Notes: a model not told the origin generated them from the sequence alone. Positions 34,612-43,723 are shown, counted from the stretch's first letter. The stretch is 64,000 bases of DNA from Gemmatimonadaceae bacterium (GCA_035533015.1 DATLUQ010000058.1:45388-109387); one strand, 5' to 3'. Numbers and translations: made by a program.

Positions 34612-35596
34612 CTTCCTGGAGATATCGTTTGACGTCGGCGGCTGCACGCAGGTGCCCGATGAGCCGGGCGTTGAATCGCTCGGCGGGATCGAACCCGCTG
34701 TACTTGAGCAGATGGTTCATCGCGATCACCTCGGCGACCACCGTGATATTCTTGCCCGGGTTGAGCGGGACCGTGATCTGCGGCAGTTCGACATCGAGGA
34801 TCGTCGTCGACTCGCCGTCGAGGCCGGTACGGTCGATCGGCATGTCCTGATGCCACTCCGCCAACTGCACCACGACCTCGATGCGTTTCTGCTGACGCAC
34901 GGCCCGGACGCCGAACACCGCCGGCACGTCCACGAGCCCCACCCCGCGGATCTCCATGCAATGGCGCTGCATTTCGTGGCCGCTCCCGATGAGCACGTCC
35001 GTGCCGCGACGTTTGACGAACACGAGGTCGTCGGCCACCAACCGGTGCCCTCGTTCCACGAGGTCGAGGACGCATTCCGATTTGCCGATACCGCTGCGCC
35101 CGATGAACAGCAGGCCCACGCCGAACACGTCGGCCACGGAACCGTGGATCGTGGTGGTGGGCGCGAATTCGTCCTCGAGCCACGGCTTGATGCGCGTGTA
35201 GAACTCGTTGGTCTTGAGGGCCGACGTGAACACCGGAACGCCGGCCGCGCGCGCCGCCTCGACGCCGGCGGCCGGGAGCGCCAATCCCTTGGTCACGAAC
35301 ACGCACGGAATGGCGTGCGAGAAGAACAACTGGAGCACCCGCGCGCGCTCTCCCGGCTCTCGCGTGTCGAGGTACGTGACCTCGGTCTCGCCGAGCACCT
35401 GCAGGCGGTGACCGGGAAAGCGCTCGGTGTACCCGGCGAGCACGAGTCCCGGGCTCGAGATGTTGGGGCTCGTGATGACCCGTTCGAGCGACCCCGTGCC
35501 TTCGACGAGCGTCAGTTCCAGGGTGTCGCGCATACGCTCCAGCAGCCGCCCCGCCGTGAGTGGCGGCTTGGTCGCGCCCTTCGCCGACGGGCTCAT
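34601..35596 (-). CDS. hprK: HPr(Ser) kinase/phosphorylase
   Basis: A 331-residue bifunctional enzyme that phosphorylates or dephosphorylates Ser46 of HPr in response to ATP, phosphate and metabolites. The N-terminal MurF-like domain is followed by catalytic His151 (TTTIHGSVADVFGVG), the P-loop GRSGIGKS (166-173), and the C-terminal signature 'MEIRGVGLVDVPAVFG'. Length is normal. ATG at 35596 overlaps the hpf stop. Its neighbours EIIA-EIIB-EIIC-EIID-HPr-EI make a complete phosphorelay. Confidence 0.97.
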   Translation of the reverse strand: MSPSAKGATKPPLTAGRLLERMRDTLELTLVEGTGSLERVITSPNISSPGLVLAGYTERFPGHRLQVLGETEVTYLDTREPGERARVLQLFFSHAIPCVFVTKGLALPAAGVEAARAAGVPVFTSALKTNEFYTRIKPWLEDEFAPTTTIHGSVADVFGVGLLFIGRSGIGKSECVLDLVERGHRLVADDLVFVKRRGTDVLIGSGHEMQRHCMEIRGVGLVDVPAVFGVRAVRQQKRIEVVVQLAEWHQDMPIDRTGLDGESTTILDVELPQITVPLNPGKNITVVAEVIAMNHLLKYSGFDPAERFNARLIGHLRAAADVKRYLQEDDE

Positions 35597-35898
35597 GCGC
35601 GGACGACGCGGCGCGCGAGGCGTTGGCGGCGCACCCGGGCGACCTGCGCACCCAGACGGTCGAGCGCCTGGCTCAGCGCCGTGCCGGTGTAGCGGGCACG
35701 GGCGTCGGCGATGATCGGCTTCTGGCGCGGAGAGTGGAGCGTGATCTCGACGCGTCGGGCGGGCCCGTCCTCCTCGAAGCGAACGATCGCGTCCACGGGA
35801 CGGCCCAGGCGGCGTGCCAGCTTGCTCACGCCCTCCCGGGCCCGGCGCGTCAATCGGGGAGACATGGGCGCGCGGTGCCCATGAAAAATGATCTCCAT
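35593..35898 (-). CDS. hpf: Ribosome hibernation promoting factor (short HPF/RaiA family)
   Basis: A 101-residue protein of the YfiA/HPF fold: MEIIFHGHRAPMSPRLTRR, then VRFEEDGPARRVEITLH. It has only the N-terminal domain, thus the short form, which binds the 30S decoding centre and stops translation in starved cells. ATG at 35898 overlaps the glycosyltransferase stop (ATGA). Similarity is weaker than for its neighbours but position and fold agree; an hpf gene next to PTS regulators is also known in Proteobacteria (rpoN-hpf-ptsN). Confidence 0.8.
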   Translation of the reverse strand: MEIIFHGHRAPMSPRLTRRAREGVSKLARRLGRPVDAIVRFEEDGPARRVEITLHSPRQKPIIADARARYTGTALSQALDRLGAQVARVRRQRLARRVVRA

Positions 35899-37007
35899 CA
35901 GACGGGAACCTCCATCGCGAGGACGCGGGTCAGGTGCTGCTCGGTCTGGTCGGCAGCCCGTTCCCACGTGAAGCTTTCGGCAAAGCGTCGCGCCTGCACC
36001 CCCAGAGACTCGACGAGCATCGGATCCGCGGCCAGCCGGTCCATCGCGGCCGCCATGGCTTCGATGTCACCGTGCGGCACGAGAAACCCGGTCTCGCCGT
36101 GGCGCACCGATTCGCGAATTCCCGGCGAATTCGAAGCGACCACGGGCGTGGCGCACGCCGCGGCCTCCAGATTCGTGATCCCCCACCCCTCCTTGGGCGA
36201 TGCGAAGGCGAGCGCCCACGACCGGCGCAGCAACGCCAGCTTCTCCTCGTCGCTGATACGCCCAAGAAACCGCACGCGCGAGCCCAGGTCAAGCGACGCC
36301 GCCAACCGTTCCAGCCGCGCGCGGTAGTCTCCCGCCCCGGCGATTTCCAACACCGCGTTCCGGTGCTGCATGGCGGCGAAGGCGCGGATCACCAAATGCA
36401 CGCCCTTGTAGTGCTTGAGGCGTCCCAGATACGAGAACGTCGGCACCGCCGCGCGCGCGCCGGGCGCCGGCGTGTACGCCGCGCTGTCGATGCCGGGATA
36501 GATCACCTCGACCTGCATCGGGTCAATTCCCCGGTGGGCCAGGTCTTCCTTGGTGCTCTCGCTGATCGCTTCGAACGGCACGCGGCGGTAGACGCGCCCC
36601 AGCGGCCGCTCCGCGAGCCACACGGCCGCGGCCAACGGCGCCGCAAACTCCCGGAATGCCGTGGCGCCGAACAGGTGCGGCACGAGGGTCATCACCCGCT
36701 GCGCTCCCCAGCGAGGCGTGTACAGCGGGATCTTGTTCACGTCCTCGACCAGCACGTCGGACGTGCCAGCGAGATGCCGCGCGTAGTACCGGCGGGCCAG
36801 GAATGGGAACGTGTGCCGCGTGCCCACCCGGTGCACAGCGATGCCGTCGAGCACCGTACGCGGCGGAGCGCCGGACCAGCCGCCGCAGAGCAGCACGACC
36901 TGGTGTCCCTTGAGCACGAGGCGGCCGAAGATCTCGTGCAGATGTATCTCCGCGCCCCCGGCCAGCGGATTCTCCCGGTCCTGCCAGTTGACGAGCAGGA
37001 TACGCAC
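35898..37007 (-). CDS. Glycosyltransferase family 4-type protein
   Basis: A 369-residue GT-B enzyme. The N-terminal MRILLVNWQDRENPLAGGAE and the C-terminal donor-binding motif SPKEGWGITNLEAAACATP, with the second Glu of the EX7E pattern, are typical of GT4 (mannosyl- or glucosyl-transferases acting on lipid or polysaccharide acceptors). FSYLGRLKHYKGVHLVIRAF marks the domain junction. The GTG start at 37007 overlaps the nusB TAG (TAGTG). No other polysaccharide gene is nearby, so the acceptor is unknown. Confidence 0.9.
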   Translation of the reverse strand: MRILLVNWQDRENPLAGGAEIHLHEIFGRLVLKGHQVVLLCGGWSGAPPRTVLDGIAVHRVGTRHTFPFLARRYYARHLAGTSDVLVEDVNKIPLYTPRWGAQRVMTLVPHLFGATAFREFAAPLAAAVWLAERPLGRVYRRVPFEAISESTKEDLAHRGIDPMQVEVIYPGIDSAAYTPAPGARAAVPTFSYLGRLKHYKGVHLVIRAFAAMQHRNAVLEIAGAGDYRARLERLAASLDLGSRVRFLGRISDEEKLALLRRSWALAFASPKEGWGITNLEAAACATPVVASNSPGIRESVRHGETGFLVPHGDIEAMAAAMDRLAADPMLVESLGVQARRFAESFTWERAADQTEQHLTRVLAMEVPV

Positions 37008-37417
37008 TAGAGGCGTCCCATGCGCCGGGCAAGCGCGTCAACCACGCCGTTCACGAACCGCGCGCTCTGCTCACTCCCGTACCGCTCGGCCAGGCGGATG
37101 GCCTCCTGGATCACGACGCGGGCCGGTGTCTCCCCGCGGTGCAGTTCGGCGGCGGCCACGCGCAGCACGGTGCGTTCAATGACCCCCAGCCGCTCCAATC
37201 GCCAGTTCGTGGTGACGGCGGCCAGTTCGCGATCGATCTCGTCCCCGTGGTCGATGATCTCGCGCACGAGCAGGCCGGCGAGACGGCGTTCGTCGGGCGC
37301 GATGGCCAGGTCGTCCCAGACCGCCGTGGCCACCCGGTCCAGATCGGCCGTGCCGCGAAGGTCCCACGCGTACACCGCCTGCAGCGCCCGGGCCCGGGCG
37401 CGCGTCTCAACCCTCAT
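37007..37417 (-). CDS. nusB: Transcription antitermination factor NusB
   Basis: A 136-residue all-helical protein. It begins with RARARALQAVYAWDLRG and contains LGVIERTVLRVAAAELHRG and 'VIQEAIRLAERYGSEQSARFVNGV', hallmark segments for NusB. It binds boxA RNA with NusE (S10) during rRNA antitermination. It starts within the end of ribH (11-base overlap); ribH-nusB adjacency is widespread. Confidence 0.96.
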   Translation of the reverse strand: MRVETRARARALQAVYAWDLRGTADLDRVATAVWDDLAIAPDERRLAGLLVREIIDHGDEIDRELAAVTTNWRLERLGVIERTVLRVAAAELHRGETPARVVIQEAIRLAERYGSEQSARFVNGVVDALARRMGRL

Positions 37418-37886
37418 CCGGCACGTCCAGGCGATCCAGGAGGTCGATCATTTCCAGCGCAGCGAGCGCCGCGTCCCAACCTTTATTGCCGTGAGCGCCG
37501 CCGGCGCGCGCCTCGGCCTGCTCCACCGTATCGCACGTGAGCAGCCCGAATCCAACCGGCGTCTCGAATTCTGCCGACGCCAGGGCCAGTCCGCGCGATG
37601 CCTCGCCCGCCACGTAGTCGAAATGCGGGGTCTCGCCGCGGATCACCGCGCCCACCGCGACGATGGCGTCGTAGCGGTCGCCGGCCATGAGCCGTCGCGC
37701 GGCGATCGGCAGCTCCCACGCGCCCGGGACCCATACGAGGTCCACATCGGCCGCGGCCACCCCGTGGCGCACGAGGGCATCCATGGCCCCGTCGGCCAGC
37801 CTGGTGGTGATCGAGTCGTTGAACCGACTGGCCAGCACCGCCACCCGGCGGCCGTGGCCCGAAGGCGTTCCCGTGAATTCAGCCAT
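37407..37886 (-). CDS. ribH: 6,7-dimethyl-8-ribityllumazine synthase
   Basis: A 159-residue lumazine synthase, the penultimate enzyme of riboflavin synthesis. SRFNDSITTRLADGA, WVPGAWELPIAARRL, AVGAVIRGETPHFDYV and 'GNKGWDAALAALEM' make up the active site and subunit interface. ATG 37886 follows directly on the TAA of ribBA with no intervening base. Confidence 0.97.
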   Translation of the reverse strand: MAEFTGTPSGHGRRVAVLASRFNDSITTRLADGAMDALVRHGVAAADVDLVWVPGAWELPIAARRLMAGDRYDAIVAVGAVIRGETPHFDYVAGEASRGLALASAEFETPVGFGLLTCDTVEQAEARAGGAHGNKGWDAALAALEMIDLLDRLDVPDEG

Positions 37887-39092
37887 TTAGGAGACGAGGA
37901 GATGTCCGAGCTTTTCGCGCTTCGTCTTCATGTAGTCGGCGTTCTCGTCCTGTGCCGGCTGAACGATCGGTACGCGCTCCTCGACGCGCAGCCCGTAGCC
38001 TTCCAGTCCGACCATCTTACGCGGATTGTTGGTGATCGGCCGAATGGACCTGAGCCCTATATCAAGCAGGATCTGAGCGCCGATGCCGTAGTTGCGGAGG
38101 TCGGGTTTGAACCCGAGTCGCTCGTTCGCCTCGACGGTGTCAATGCCGGTGTCCTGCAGTTCGTAGGCCTTGAGCTTGTTGAGCAGCCCGATGCCGCGCC
38201 CCTCCTGGTCGAGGTACACGATCACGCCGCGCCCCTCTTCGGAGATCATGCGCATGGCGGTGTCCAGCTGCCAGCCGCAGTCGCAACGTTTAGAGTGGAA
38301 CACGTCGCCGGTGAGGCACTTGGAGTGCATGCGCACCAGCACGTTCTCGCCCTCGGTCACGTCGCCGTAGATGAGGGCGACGTGTTCGTGCGGGTCGACG
38401 TCGTTGCGGTACCCGACGATGCGCCACGTGCCGTATTCGGTGGGCAGACGCGCTTCGGCCACGCGGTGTACCAGCCGTTCGTGCTTGAGTCGGTGGGCCA
38501 CGAGCTGCGCGACGGTGATGAATGTGAGCCCCCGCGTTTCGGCGAACTGCTCCAGGCTCTCGCGCCGCGCAGCGCTGCCGTCGGCGTTGAGGATCTCGCA
38601 GATCACGCCGGCCGGGTAGAGCCCGGCCAGTCGCGCCAGATCCACCGCGGCCTCCGTGTGGCCGACGCGCTGCAGCACACCACCTTCGCGCGCCCGCAGG
38701 GGGAACACGTGCCCGCCGTGCCGCAGGTCGGCCGGAGCCGTGGCCGGATCGACGGCCACCCGAATGGTCGTGGCGCGGTCCTGAGCGCTGATGCCCGTGG
38801 TCACGCCGAACCGTGCGCTGGCGTCAACGCTCACCGTGTACGCGGTGCGGTACTCGTCGGGGTTGGTCTCGCTCATCGGAGCGAGGTCGAGCTGGTCCAC
38901 GCGCTCCGGCGGCAGCGCCAGGCAGACGAGACCGCCGGCGTTCCGGATCATGAAGTTCACCATGTCCGGCGTCACCAACTGCGCCGCGCAGATGAGGTCG
39001 CCCTCGTTCTCGCGGTCTTCATCGTCGGCGACGATCACGAACTTGCCGGCCTTGATGTCGGCGATCGCCTGGTCTACCGTGCCAAAGGTCAT
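37887..39092 (-). CDS. ribBA: Bifunctional DHBP synthase / GTP cyclohydrolase II
   Basis: A 401-residue fusion. Residues 1-200 are RibB (VIVADDEDRENEGDLICAA; RVGHTEAAVDLARLAGLYP), making dihydroxybutanone phosphate from ribulose 5-phosphate. Residues 205-401 are RibA, with the zinc cysteines in CLTGDVFHSKRCDCGWQL and the GTP-binding segment YLDQEGRGIGLLNKL. Both halves have intact motifs. ATG at 39092 overlaps the ribE stop. Confidence 0.97.
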   Translation of the reverse strand: MTFGTVDQAIADIKAGKFVIVADDEDRENEGDLICAAQLVTPDMVNFMIRNAGGLVCLALPPERVDQLDLAPMSETNPDEYRTAYTVSVDASARFGVTTGISAQDRATTIRVAVDPATAPADLRHGGHVFPLRAREGGVLQRVGHTEAAVDLARLAGLYPAGVICEILNADGSAARRESLEQFAETRGLTFITVAQLVAHRLKHERLVHRVAEARLPTEYGTWRIVGYRNDVDPHEHVALIYGDVTEGENVLVRMHSKCLTGDVFHSKRCDCGWQLDTAMRMISEEGRGVIVYLDQEGRGIGLLNKLKAYELQDTGIDTVEANERLGFKPDLRNYGIGAQILLDIGLRSIRPITNNPRKMVGLEGYGLRVEERVPIVQPAQDENADYMKTKREKLGHLLVS

Positions 39093-39691
39093 ATAGCTTG
39101 CGTCCGGTAGGACGCCGTCAGTCGCTGTATGTACTTACCGATCACGTCCGCTTCCACGTGAACCTCGTCAGCTTCGCGCAACGCGCCGAGGGTGGTGTGG
39201 CGCAGCGTGTACTCGATCAGGGAAATCTGCGCGGTCTCGCCGACCGGAAGGGCATTCACCGTGAGGCTCACGCCATCCACCGTGAGGGAGCCCTGCGGCA
39301 CCAGAAGTTCAGCGACCTCCACCGGCAGGGCAAGATCGACGAGCCGCGCGTCGCCGCGCTGCGCGACGTTCTGCACGCGCCCCACGCCGTCCACGTGGCC
39401 GAGTACCAGGTGCCCTCCCAAGCGATCCCCCAGTCGCAGCGCGCGCTCGAGGTTCACGCGCCGGCCGACCTGCCAACCGGCGAGCGTCGTGCGCCCCATG
39501 GTGGTGGACACAGCGGCCACGGTGAACCAACCCGGTCCATGTGCGCGCACCGTCAAACAGGCCCCGTTGACGGCGATGCTCTCGCCGTCCGTGAGGTCGT
39601 CGTAGCCACAGAGGATGCGGAACTCGCGTCCCGCCTCCGTTTCGGCCACGCGATCGAGGGATCCGACGCTGTCAACCAGCCCGCTGAACAC
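39089..39691 (-). CDS. ribE: Riboflavin synthase (alpha chain)
   Basis: A 200-residue protein of two homologous beta-barrel halves. The N terminus MFSGLVDSVGSL, the first-half motif SIAVNGACLTVRA, and the second-half SLTVDGVSLTVNAL are diagnostic. It dismutates two lumazines into riboflavin. The GTG start at 39691 overlaps the ribD TAG (TAGTG). Confidence 0.95.
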   Translation of the reverse strand: MFSGLVDSVGSLDRVAETEAGREFRILCGYDDLTDGESIAVNGACLTVRAHGPGWFTVAAVSTTMGRTTLAGWQVGRRVNLERALRLGDRLGGHLVLGHVDGVGRVQNVAQRGDARLVDLALPVEVAELLVPQGSLTVDGVSLTVNALPVGETAQISLIEYTLRHTTLGALREADEVHVEADVIGKYIQRLTASYRTQAI

Positions 39692-40779
39692 TAAGGCGCT
39701 CCCAGCGCATAGGTCGTCATGACGTCCGCACCCAGCACACGGCGTTCCAGCACGCGCAACCGCTCCAAGCGCGCGACGTCGGCCGGCGGCGCGAAGGCAA
39801 AGGCATTGAGCGCGCCCTCCCCCAACACCACCGGCGCCCGAAAGATAATCAACCGGTCGGCGGCGGCGTTCGCGAGGAAGGTGCCGGCCAACCGGGCCCC
39901 ACCCTCCACAAGGAGCGACCCGATGCCCCGTTCGGCGAGGGCGAGCAGCGCTTCGGTGAACCCCGGGGCTTCCACAACGACGACTCCGGCGCCTTCGAGC
40001 GCACGCGCCCGGGCCGGATCGGGGGCACGCGCCACGAGCACCACGGGCGTCTCGCGCGCCGTGCGCACCAGCGCGGACTCGAGGGGCGTGCGGAGCGTCG
40101 AATCGAAGACCACGCGCGTGAGCGGCACGCGCGGCGGGTCCCAGTGACGCACCGTGAGCTGCGGATCGTCGGCCAGCACCGTGCCCACGCCGACGGCGAT
40201 CGCGTCGTGGCCGGCCCGCAGGCGGTGTACCTCGCGCCGCGATTCCGGCCCGGTGAGGAACGTGGTCGTGCTCCGGTCGGCGGCGGCGATCGCGGTATCG
40301 ATCGACACGGCGAGTTTGAGCGTGACGAACGGGCGCTCGCCGTGCGCCAATCGATGGAAGTACGCGGCGTTCAGCTCACGGGCCTCGGTGGCGCCGTGGC
40401 CGATGTCGACGCCGATGCCCGCAGCGCGCAGGCGGTCGGCGCCGCCTGCCGCCTGCGGATGGGGATCGCGGGTGGCGATCACCACGCGGGTCACACCCGC
40501 GGTGATGATTGCCTCGACGCACGGAGGTGTCTTGCCGTGATGCGTGCACGGTTCGAGGGTGACGTACATGGTGGCACCCTGCGCGCGCCCCCCGGCTGCC
40601 GCCAGCGCCGCCACCTCGGCGTGCGCTTCGCCGTACCGTGCGTGACAGCCTTCTCCCACGACCGCCCCGTCGCGGACGACGACGGCGCCGACCATCGGGT
40701 TCGGCGCCGTCTGCCCCCAGCCAGTGCGGGCGAGTTCCAGTGCCCGGCGCATGAACGCCGAGCCGTCACGATCGGTCAT
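39691..40779 (-). CDS. ribD: Bifunctional pyrimidine deaminase / reductase
   Basis: A 362-residue two-domain enzyme. The N-terminal deaminase has HAE in RYGEAHAEVAAL and zinc cysteines in LEPCTHHGKTPPC; the C-terminal reductase has 'RPFVTLKLAVSIDTAIA' and LLVEGGARLAGTFL. It is the first rib gene of the cluster. No FMN riboswitch is present upstream; the gene begins three bases after the outer-membrane-like protein gene, so expression depends on the upstream array. Confidence 0.96.
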   Translation of the reverse strand: MTDRDGSAFMRRALELARTGWGQTAPNPMVGAVVVRDGAVVGEGCHARYGEAHAEVAALAAAGGRAQGATMYVTLEPCTHHGKTPPCVEAIITAGVTRVVIATRDPHPQAAGGADRLRAAGIGVDIGHGATEARELNAAYFHRLAHGERPFVTLKLAVSIDTAIAAADRSTTTFLTGPESRREVHRLRAGHDAIAVGVGTVLADDPQLTVRHWDPPRVPLTRVVFDSTLRTPLESALVRTARETPVVLVARAPDPARARALEGAGVVVVEAPGFTEALLALAERGIGSLLVEGGARLAGTFLANAAADRLIIFRAPVVLGEGALNAFAFAPPADVARLERLRVLERRVLGADVMTTYALGAP

Positions 40780-40782
40780 GCG

Positions 40783-41763
40783 CTACCAGCCAAGGCGGAG
40801 CCCAACGGAGCCGTAGAGGCGTGAGGCGTTGGCGTCCTTCGAGAACTGATTGTACGTGCTCACCGAGCCACCCGACACCTGGCCCACTTCGCCGACCAAT
40901 GTGAGGATCGGCAGGTTGAGGGACAGATCGGCGAACATGTTGGTGCGGGTCACATCCTGCGACAGCGACACCGTCGGTGACGTCTGCCCCAGCACCGTGG
41001 CCTGCACGTCCGCTGACTGGCTGTACTTGTCCTGGCCCACGCCGGCAGCCAGTCCGAATACCACGAAGTGTTTGCTCGCCACCAGTCGGTACGCCGTCGT
41101 GCCGATGTTGACGTTGGATACCATGAACGTGGTGAAGCCCGACGCGCCTTCGAGGGTCACCGCCGGCAGGTCGCGCTTGAGGTACGTGACCGCGACGCCG
41201 GGGAGGGCGATCGACTCCTGGATGATCCCCACGCGCACGCCGTAGCCGAACTTGAGGGACCCGTTGGGAGCCTTCACGCTCAGGCCGTTCTGGGTGACGT
41301 CCGGGATATAGGCCACGTTCACCAACGCGTCGACTCCGCCCACATTCGTGACGCCTACTGGAATGCCGCTCCAGAGGCCGATCGCCGCGTCGGCTACGGG
41401 CATCGGAAGCGGTTGATTGTCTTTCGTGGGCAGCGTTTGCCGCTGCGCGCCAGTCACGCTCTGCTGGAATGCGTCCACCTGCGGAAGCGTGGCCGCTACC
41501 ACATTCGCGCGCACGCCGACCGAGAAGTGCCCGAACCCGCCCAACGTGCCACCCTGCCCCAGCGTGGCATTGCCGCCCGCGACCGCCGCTCCGAGTTGGG
41601 GGGCCATGTACTGGAACACGTCCACGGCCTGCTGGCACGCGTCCTGACTCACCTGCGTCGCCGTACCCTGAGCACCAGACGGACACGCCGACGACTGTGC
41701 GCGGGCCGCGCCGGCGCCAACCACCGTGAGCGTCACCGCCATCACGAACCATGAACCCTTCAT
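40783..41763 (-). CDS. Putative outer-membrane beta-barrel protein, function unknown
   Basis: A 326-residue exported protein with signal peptide FVMAVTLTVVGAGAARAQ. Two cysteines near the mature N terminus (SSACPSG, QDACQQ) may form a disulfide. The rest is alternating polar/hydrophobic beta-strands (for example LSVKAPNGSLKFGYGVRVGI) ending in SRLYGSVGLRLGW, where the terminal aromatic fits recognition by the barrel-assembly machinery. ATG at 41763 overlaps the purM stop (ATGA). A metabolic operon is an unexpected place for a barrel; no family could be named. Confidence 0.8.
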   Translation of the reverse strand: MKGSWFVMAVTLTVVGAGAARAQSSACPSGAQGTATQVSQDACQQAVDVFQYMAPQLGAAVAGGNATLGQGGTLGGFGHFSVGVRANVVAATLPQVDAFQQSVTGAQRQTLPTKDNQPLPMPVADAAIGLWSGIPVGVTNVGGVDALVNVAYIPDVTQNGLSVKAPNGSLKFGYGVRVGIIQESIALPGVAVTYLKRDLPAVTLEGASGFTTFMVSNVNIGTTAYRLVASKHFVVFGLAAGVGQDKYSQSADVQATVLGQTSPTVSLSQDVTRTNMFADLSLNLPILTLVGEVGQVSGGSVSTYNQFSKDANASRLYGSVGLRLGW

Positions 41764-42803
41764 ACCGCCTCCGCGTGTTGGATGTGCACGCGACCGGAAC
41801 CGCGGACAACGCGACCGAGCTGCCATCCCGCCAGCCCGGCCGCCGCCGCATCCGTCAGCACCGTTTCCGCTTCGCCCCGGGCCGCGATCGCTACCATACC
41901 GACGCCCATGTTGAACGCGCGGAACATTTCGTCGGCGGTCACCCCCCCCGCCCGCTGCAGCTGCGCGAAGACATTCGGCACGGTCCACGTGCGGGCATCG
42001 ACCTCGGCATCGAGGGTGTCAGGGAGCGCGCGATTCAAATTGCCGGGAAGTCCACCTCCCGTGATGTGCGCCATCGCACGAATGCGGCCGAGCAGCGAGC
42101 GCAGGGCCGGAAGGTACGAACGGTGCACGCGCAGCAGCACATCAGCCACCGACCCAGCCTCCCCCGGAAACGGATCGGCCACCCCGAGGCCCATGCGTTC
42201 CGATACGATGCGGCGGGCCAGCGAGTAGCCGTTGGTGTGCAGCCCGCTGCTCGGGAAGCCGAGGAGCACGTCGCCCTCACGTACGCGTTCGGCGCCGAGC
42301 ACGGCGTCCTCGTCCACGTAGCCGACGATGAACCCCGCGAGGTCGTAGTCCGGCGGAGTGTAGAGGCCCGGCATCTCGGCCGTCTCACCGCCCATGAGGG
42401 CACACCCGTTCTCGCGGCAGCCGGCGGCCACGCCGGCCACCACGCGTTCAACGACGCTCGGTACCAGCCTTCCGAACGCCACGTAATCGAGGAAGAACAG
42501 CGGGACCGCGCCCTGTACGAGGATGTCGTTCACGCAGTGGTTCACGAGATCGTGGCCCACCGTGTCGTGGCGGTCCGCTTCGATGGCCACCTTGATCTTG
42601 GTGCCCACGCCGTCGGCGCTGGACACGAGCAGGGGGCGCCGGGCGTCGGCGGGCATGCGGAACAGGCCACCGAACCCGCCGAACTTGCCCGCCGCGCCGG
42701 CCGTGAACGTGGATTCGACCAGACGCTGGATGCGGTGTTTGGCGTCGTCCGCCGCCGCGATGTCGACGCCCGCCGAGCGGTAGTCCAGCGGCCGCTCGCT
42801 CAC
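41760..42803 (-). CDS. purM: Phosphoribosylformylglycinamidine cyclo-ligase (AIR synthetase)
   Basis: A 347-residue purine enzyme of the ATP-grasp-unrelated PurM/SelD fold. Motifs: PLLVSSADGVGTKIKVA, 'HDLVNHCVNDILVQGAVPLF', CALMGGETAEMPG and ITGGGLPGNLNRALP. GTG at 42803 overlaps the pfkB-like stop. The open frame extends left-to-right far upstream but coding similarity begins with SERPLDYRSAGVDI. It closes the imidazole ring of AIR. Confidence 0.97.
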   Translation of the reverse strand: MSERPLDYRSAGVDIAAADDAKHRIQRLVESTFTAGAAGKFGGFGGLFRMPADARRPLLVSSADGVGTKIKVAIEADRHDTVGHDLVNHCVNDILVQGAVPLFFLDYVAFGRLVPSVVERVVAGVAAGCRENGCALMGGETAEMPGLYTPPDYDLAGFIVGYVDEDAVLGAERVREGDVLLGFPSSGLHTNGYSLARRIVSERMGLGVADPFPGEAGSVADVLLRVHRSYLPALRSLLGRIRAMAHITGGGLPGNLNRALPDTLDAEVDARTWTVPNVFAQLQRAGGVTADEMFRAFNMGVGMVAIAARGEAETVLTDAAAAGLAGWQLGRVVRGSGRVHIQHAEAV

Positions 42804-43723
42804 GGGGCGAGCTCCGACTCGAAGGTCACGAGACGATGGAATTCGCGCACGCGCCGTTCCAGGTCGACATTCGTAATTTCTAATAGGCGCTCGACCGAGA
42901 ACTTCTCCACGGCGAACGACCCCATGGCGCTGCCATACACCACGGCACGGCGCAGGCTGACCTCGTCGAGGTCGCCGGTGTGCGCCAGATAGCCCATGAA
43001 GCCGCCGGCGAACGAGTCGCCGGCGCCCGTGGGGTCGAACACCTCTTCCAGCGGATACGCCGGGGCGAAGAACACCGACGACGGCGTGAACATGAACGCG
43101 CCGTGCTCGCCCTTCTTGATGATCACGAGCCGGGGTCCGCGATCCATGATCCAACGGGCCGCCCGGACGAGGTTGAACTGTTCGGTGAGCTGCCGCGCCT
43201 CGCCATCGTTGAGCGTGATGGCGTCCACCCGTCCGAGGAGGGTCAACAGCTCGGGCCGGCGGCTCTCGATCCAGAAGTTCATCGTATCGCAGGCCACCAG
43301 CTTGGGTTCGCGCACCTGTTCGAGCACGTCCAACTGGAGCCGCGGATCGATGTTCCCGAGAAAGACGAACGGGGCGTCGCGGAACTGCTCGGGGATCTTC
43401 GGATGGAAGTTGGAGAACACGCCCAGGTGCGTCTCGAGTGTCTCCGCCACGTTGAGGTCGTGACGGTACCGGCCGCGCCAGCGGAACGACGCTCCGTCGG
43501 CCTGCTCCACCCCTGCAAAGTCGACACCGCGCTTGATCAGCGGCGCCAGCTGATCCAGCGGATAATCGTTGCCCACCACCCCGACCACCTGCACGGGGGC
43601 GAGGTGGCTCGCTGCCGCAGCGAAGAAGTTGGCCGAGCCGCCGATCACGTTGTCGGCCTTGCCGAACGGGGTCTCGACGGAGTCGAGCGCGACCGAACCC
43701 ACGACCAGCACGGCGCGCGTCAC
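42800..43723 (-). CDS. PfkB-family carbohydrate/nucleoside kinase
   Basis: A 307-residue ribokinase-like protein. 'VIGGSANFFAAAASHLAPV' is the substrate-side GG region and 'FDPTGAGDSFAGGFMGYLAH' the anion hole with the catalytic Asp. Substrate is unclear: in many bacteria similar PfkB proteins act on sugars or nucleosides. GTG at 43723 overlaps the argS stop (GTGA). It lies between argS and purM, which would be compatible with a nucleoside role, but this is speculation. Confidence 0.9.
   Translation of the reverse strand: MTRAVLVVGSVALDSVETPFGKADNVIGGSANFFAAAASHLAPVQVVGVVGNDYPLDQLAPLIKRGVDFAGVEQADGASFRWRGRYRHDLNVAETLETHLGVFSNFHPKIPEQFRDAPFVFLGNIDPRLQLDVLEQVREPKLVACDTMNFWIESRRPELLTLLGRVDAITLNDGEARQLTEQFNLVRAARWIMDRGPRLVIIKKGEHGAFMFTPSSVFFAPAYPLEEVFDPTGAGDSFAGGFMGYLAHTGDLDEVSLRRAVVYGSAMGSFAVEKFSVERLLEITNVDLERRVREFHRLVTFESELAP

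Noticed and set aside
37020..39110. 696-codon plus-strand frame opposite nusB, ribH and ribBA
   Set aside because: Spans three clear genes antisense; the length is an effect of high GC and lack of stops.
40780..41763. Search for an FMN riboswitch before ribD
   Set aside because: Only three bases separate ribD from the previous gene and no RFN element is visible.
40766..41851. Alternative minus-strand frame over the outer-membrane-like gene
   Set aside because: No signal peptide or similarity; the frame at 40783-41763 has a signal peptide and coupling to purM.
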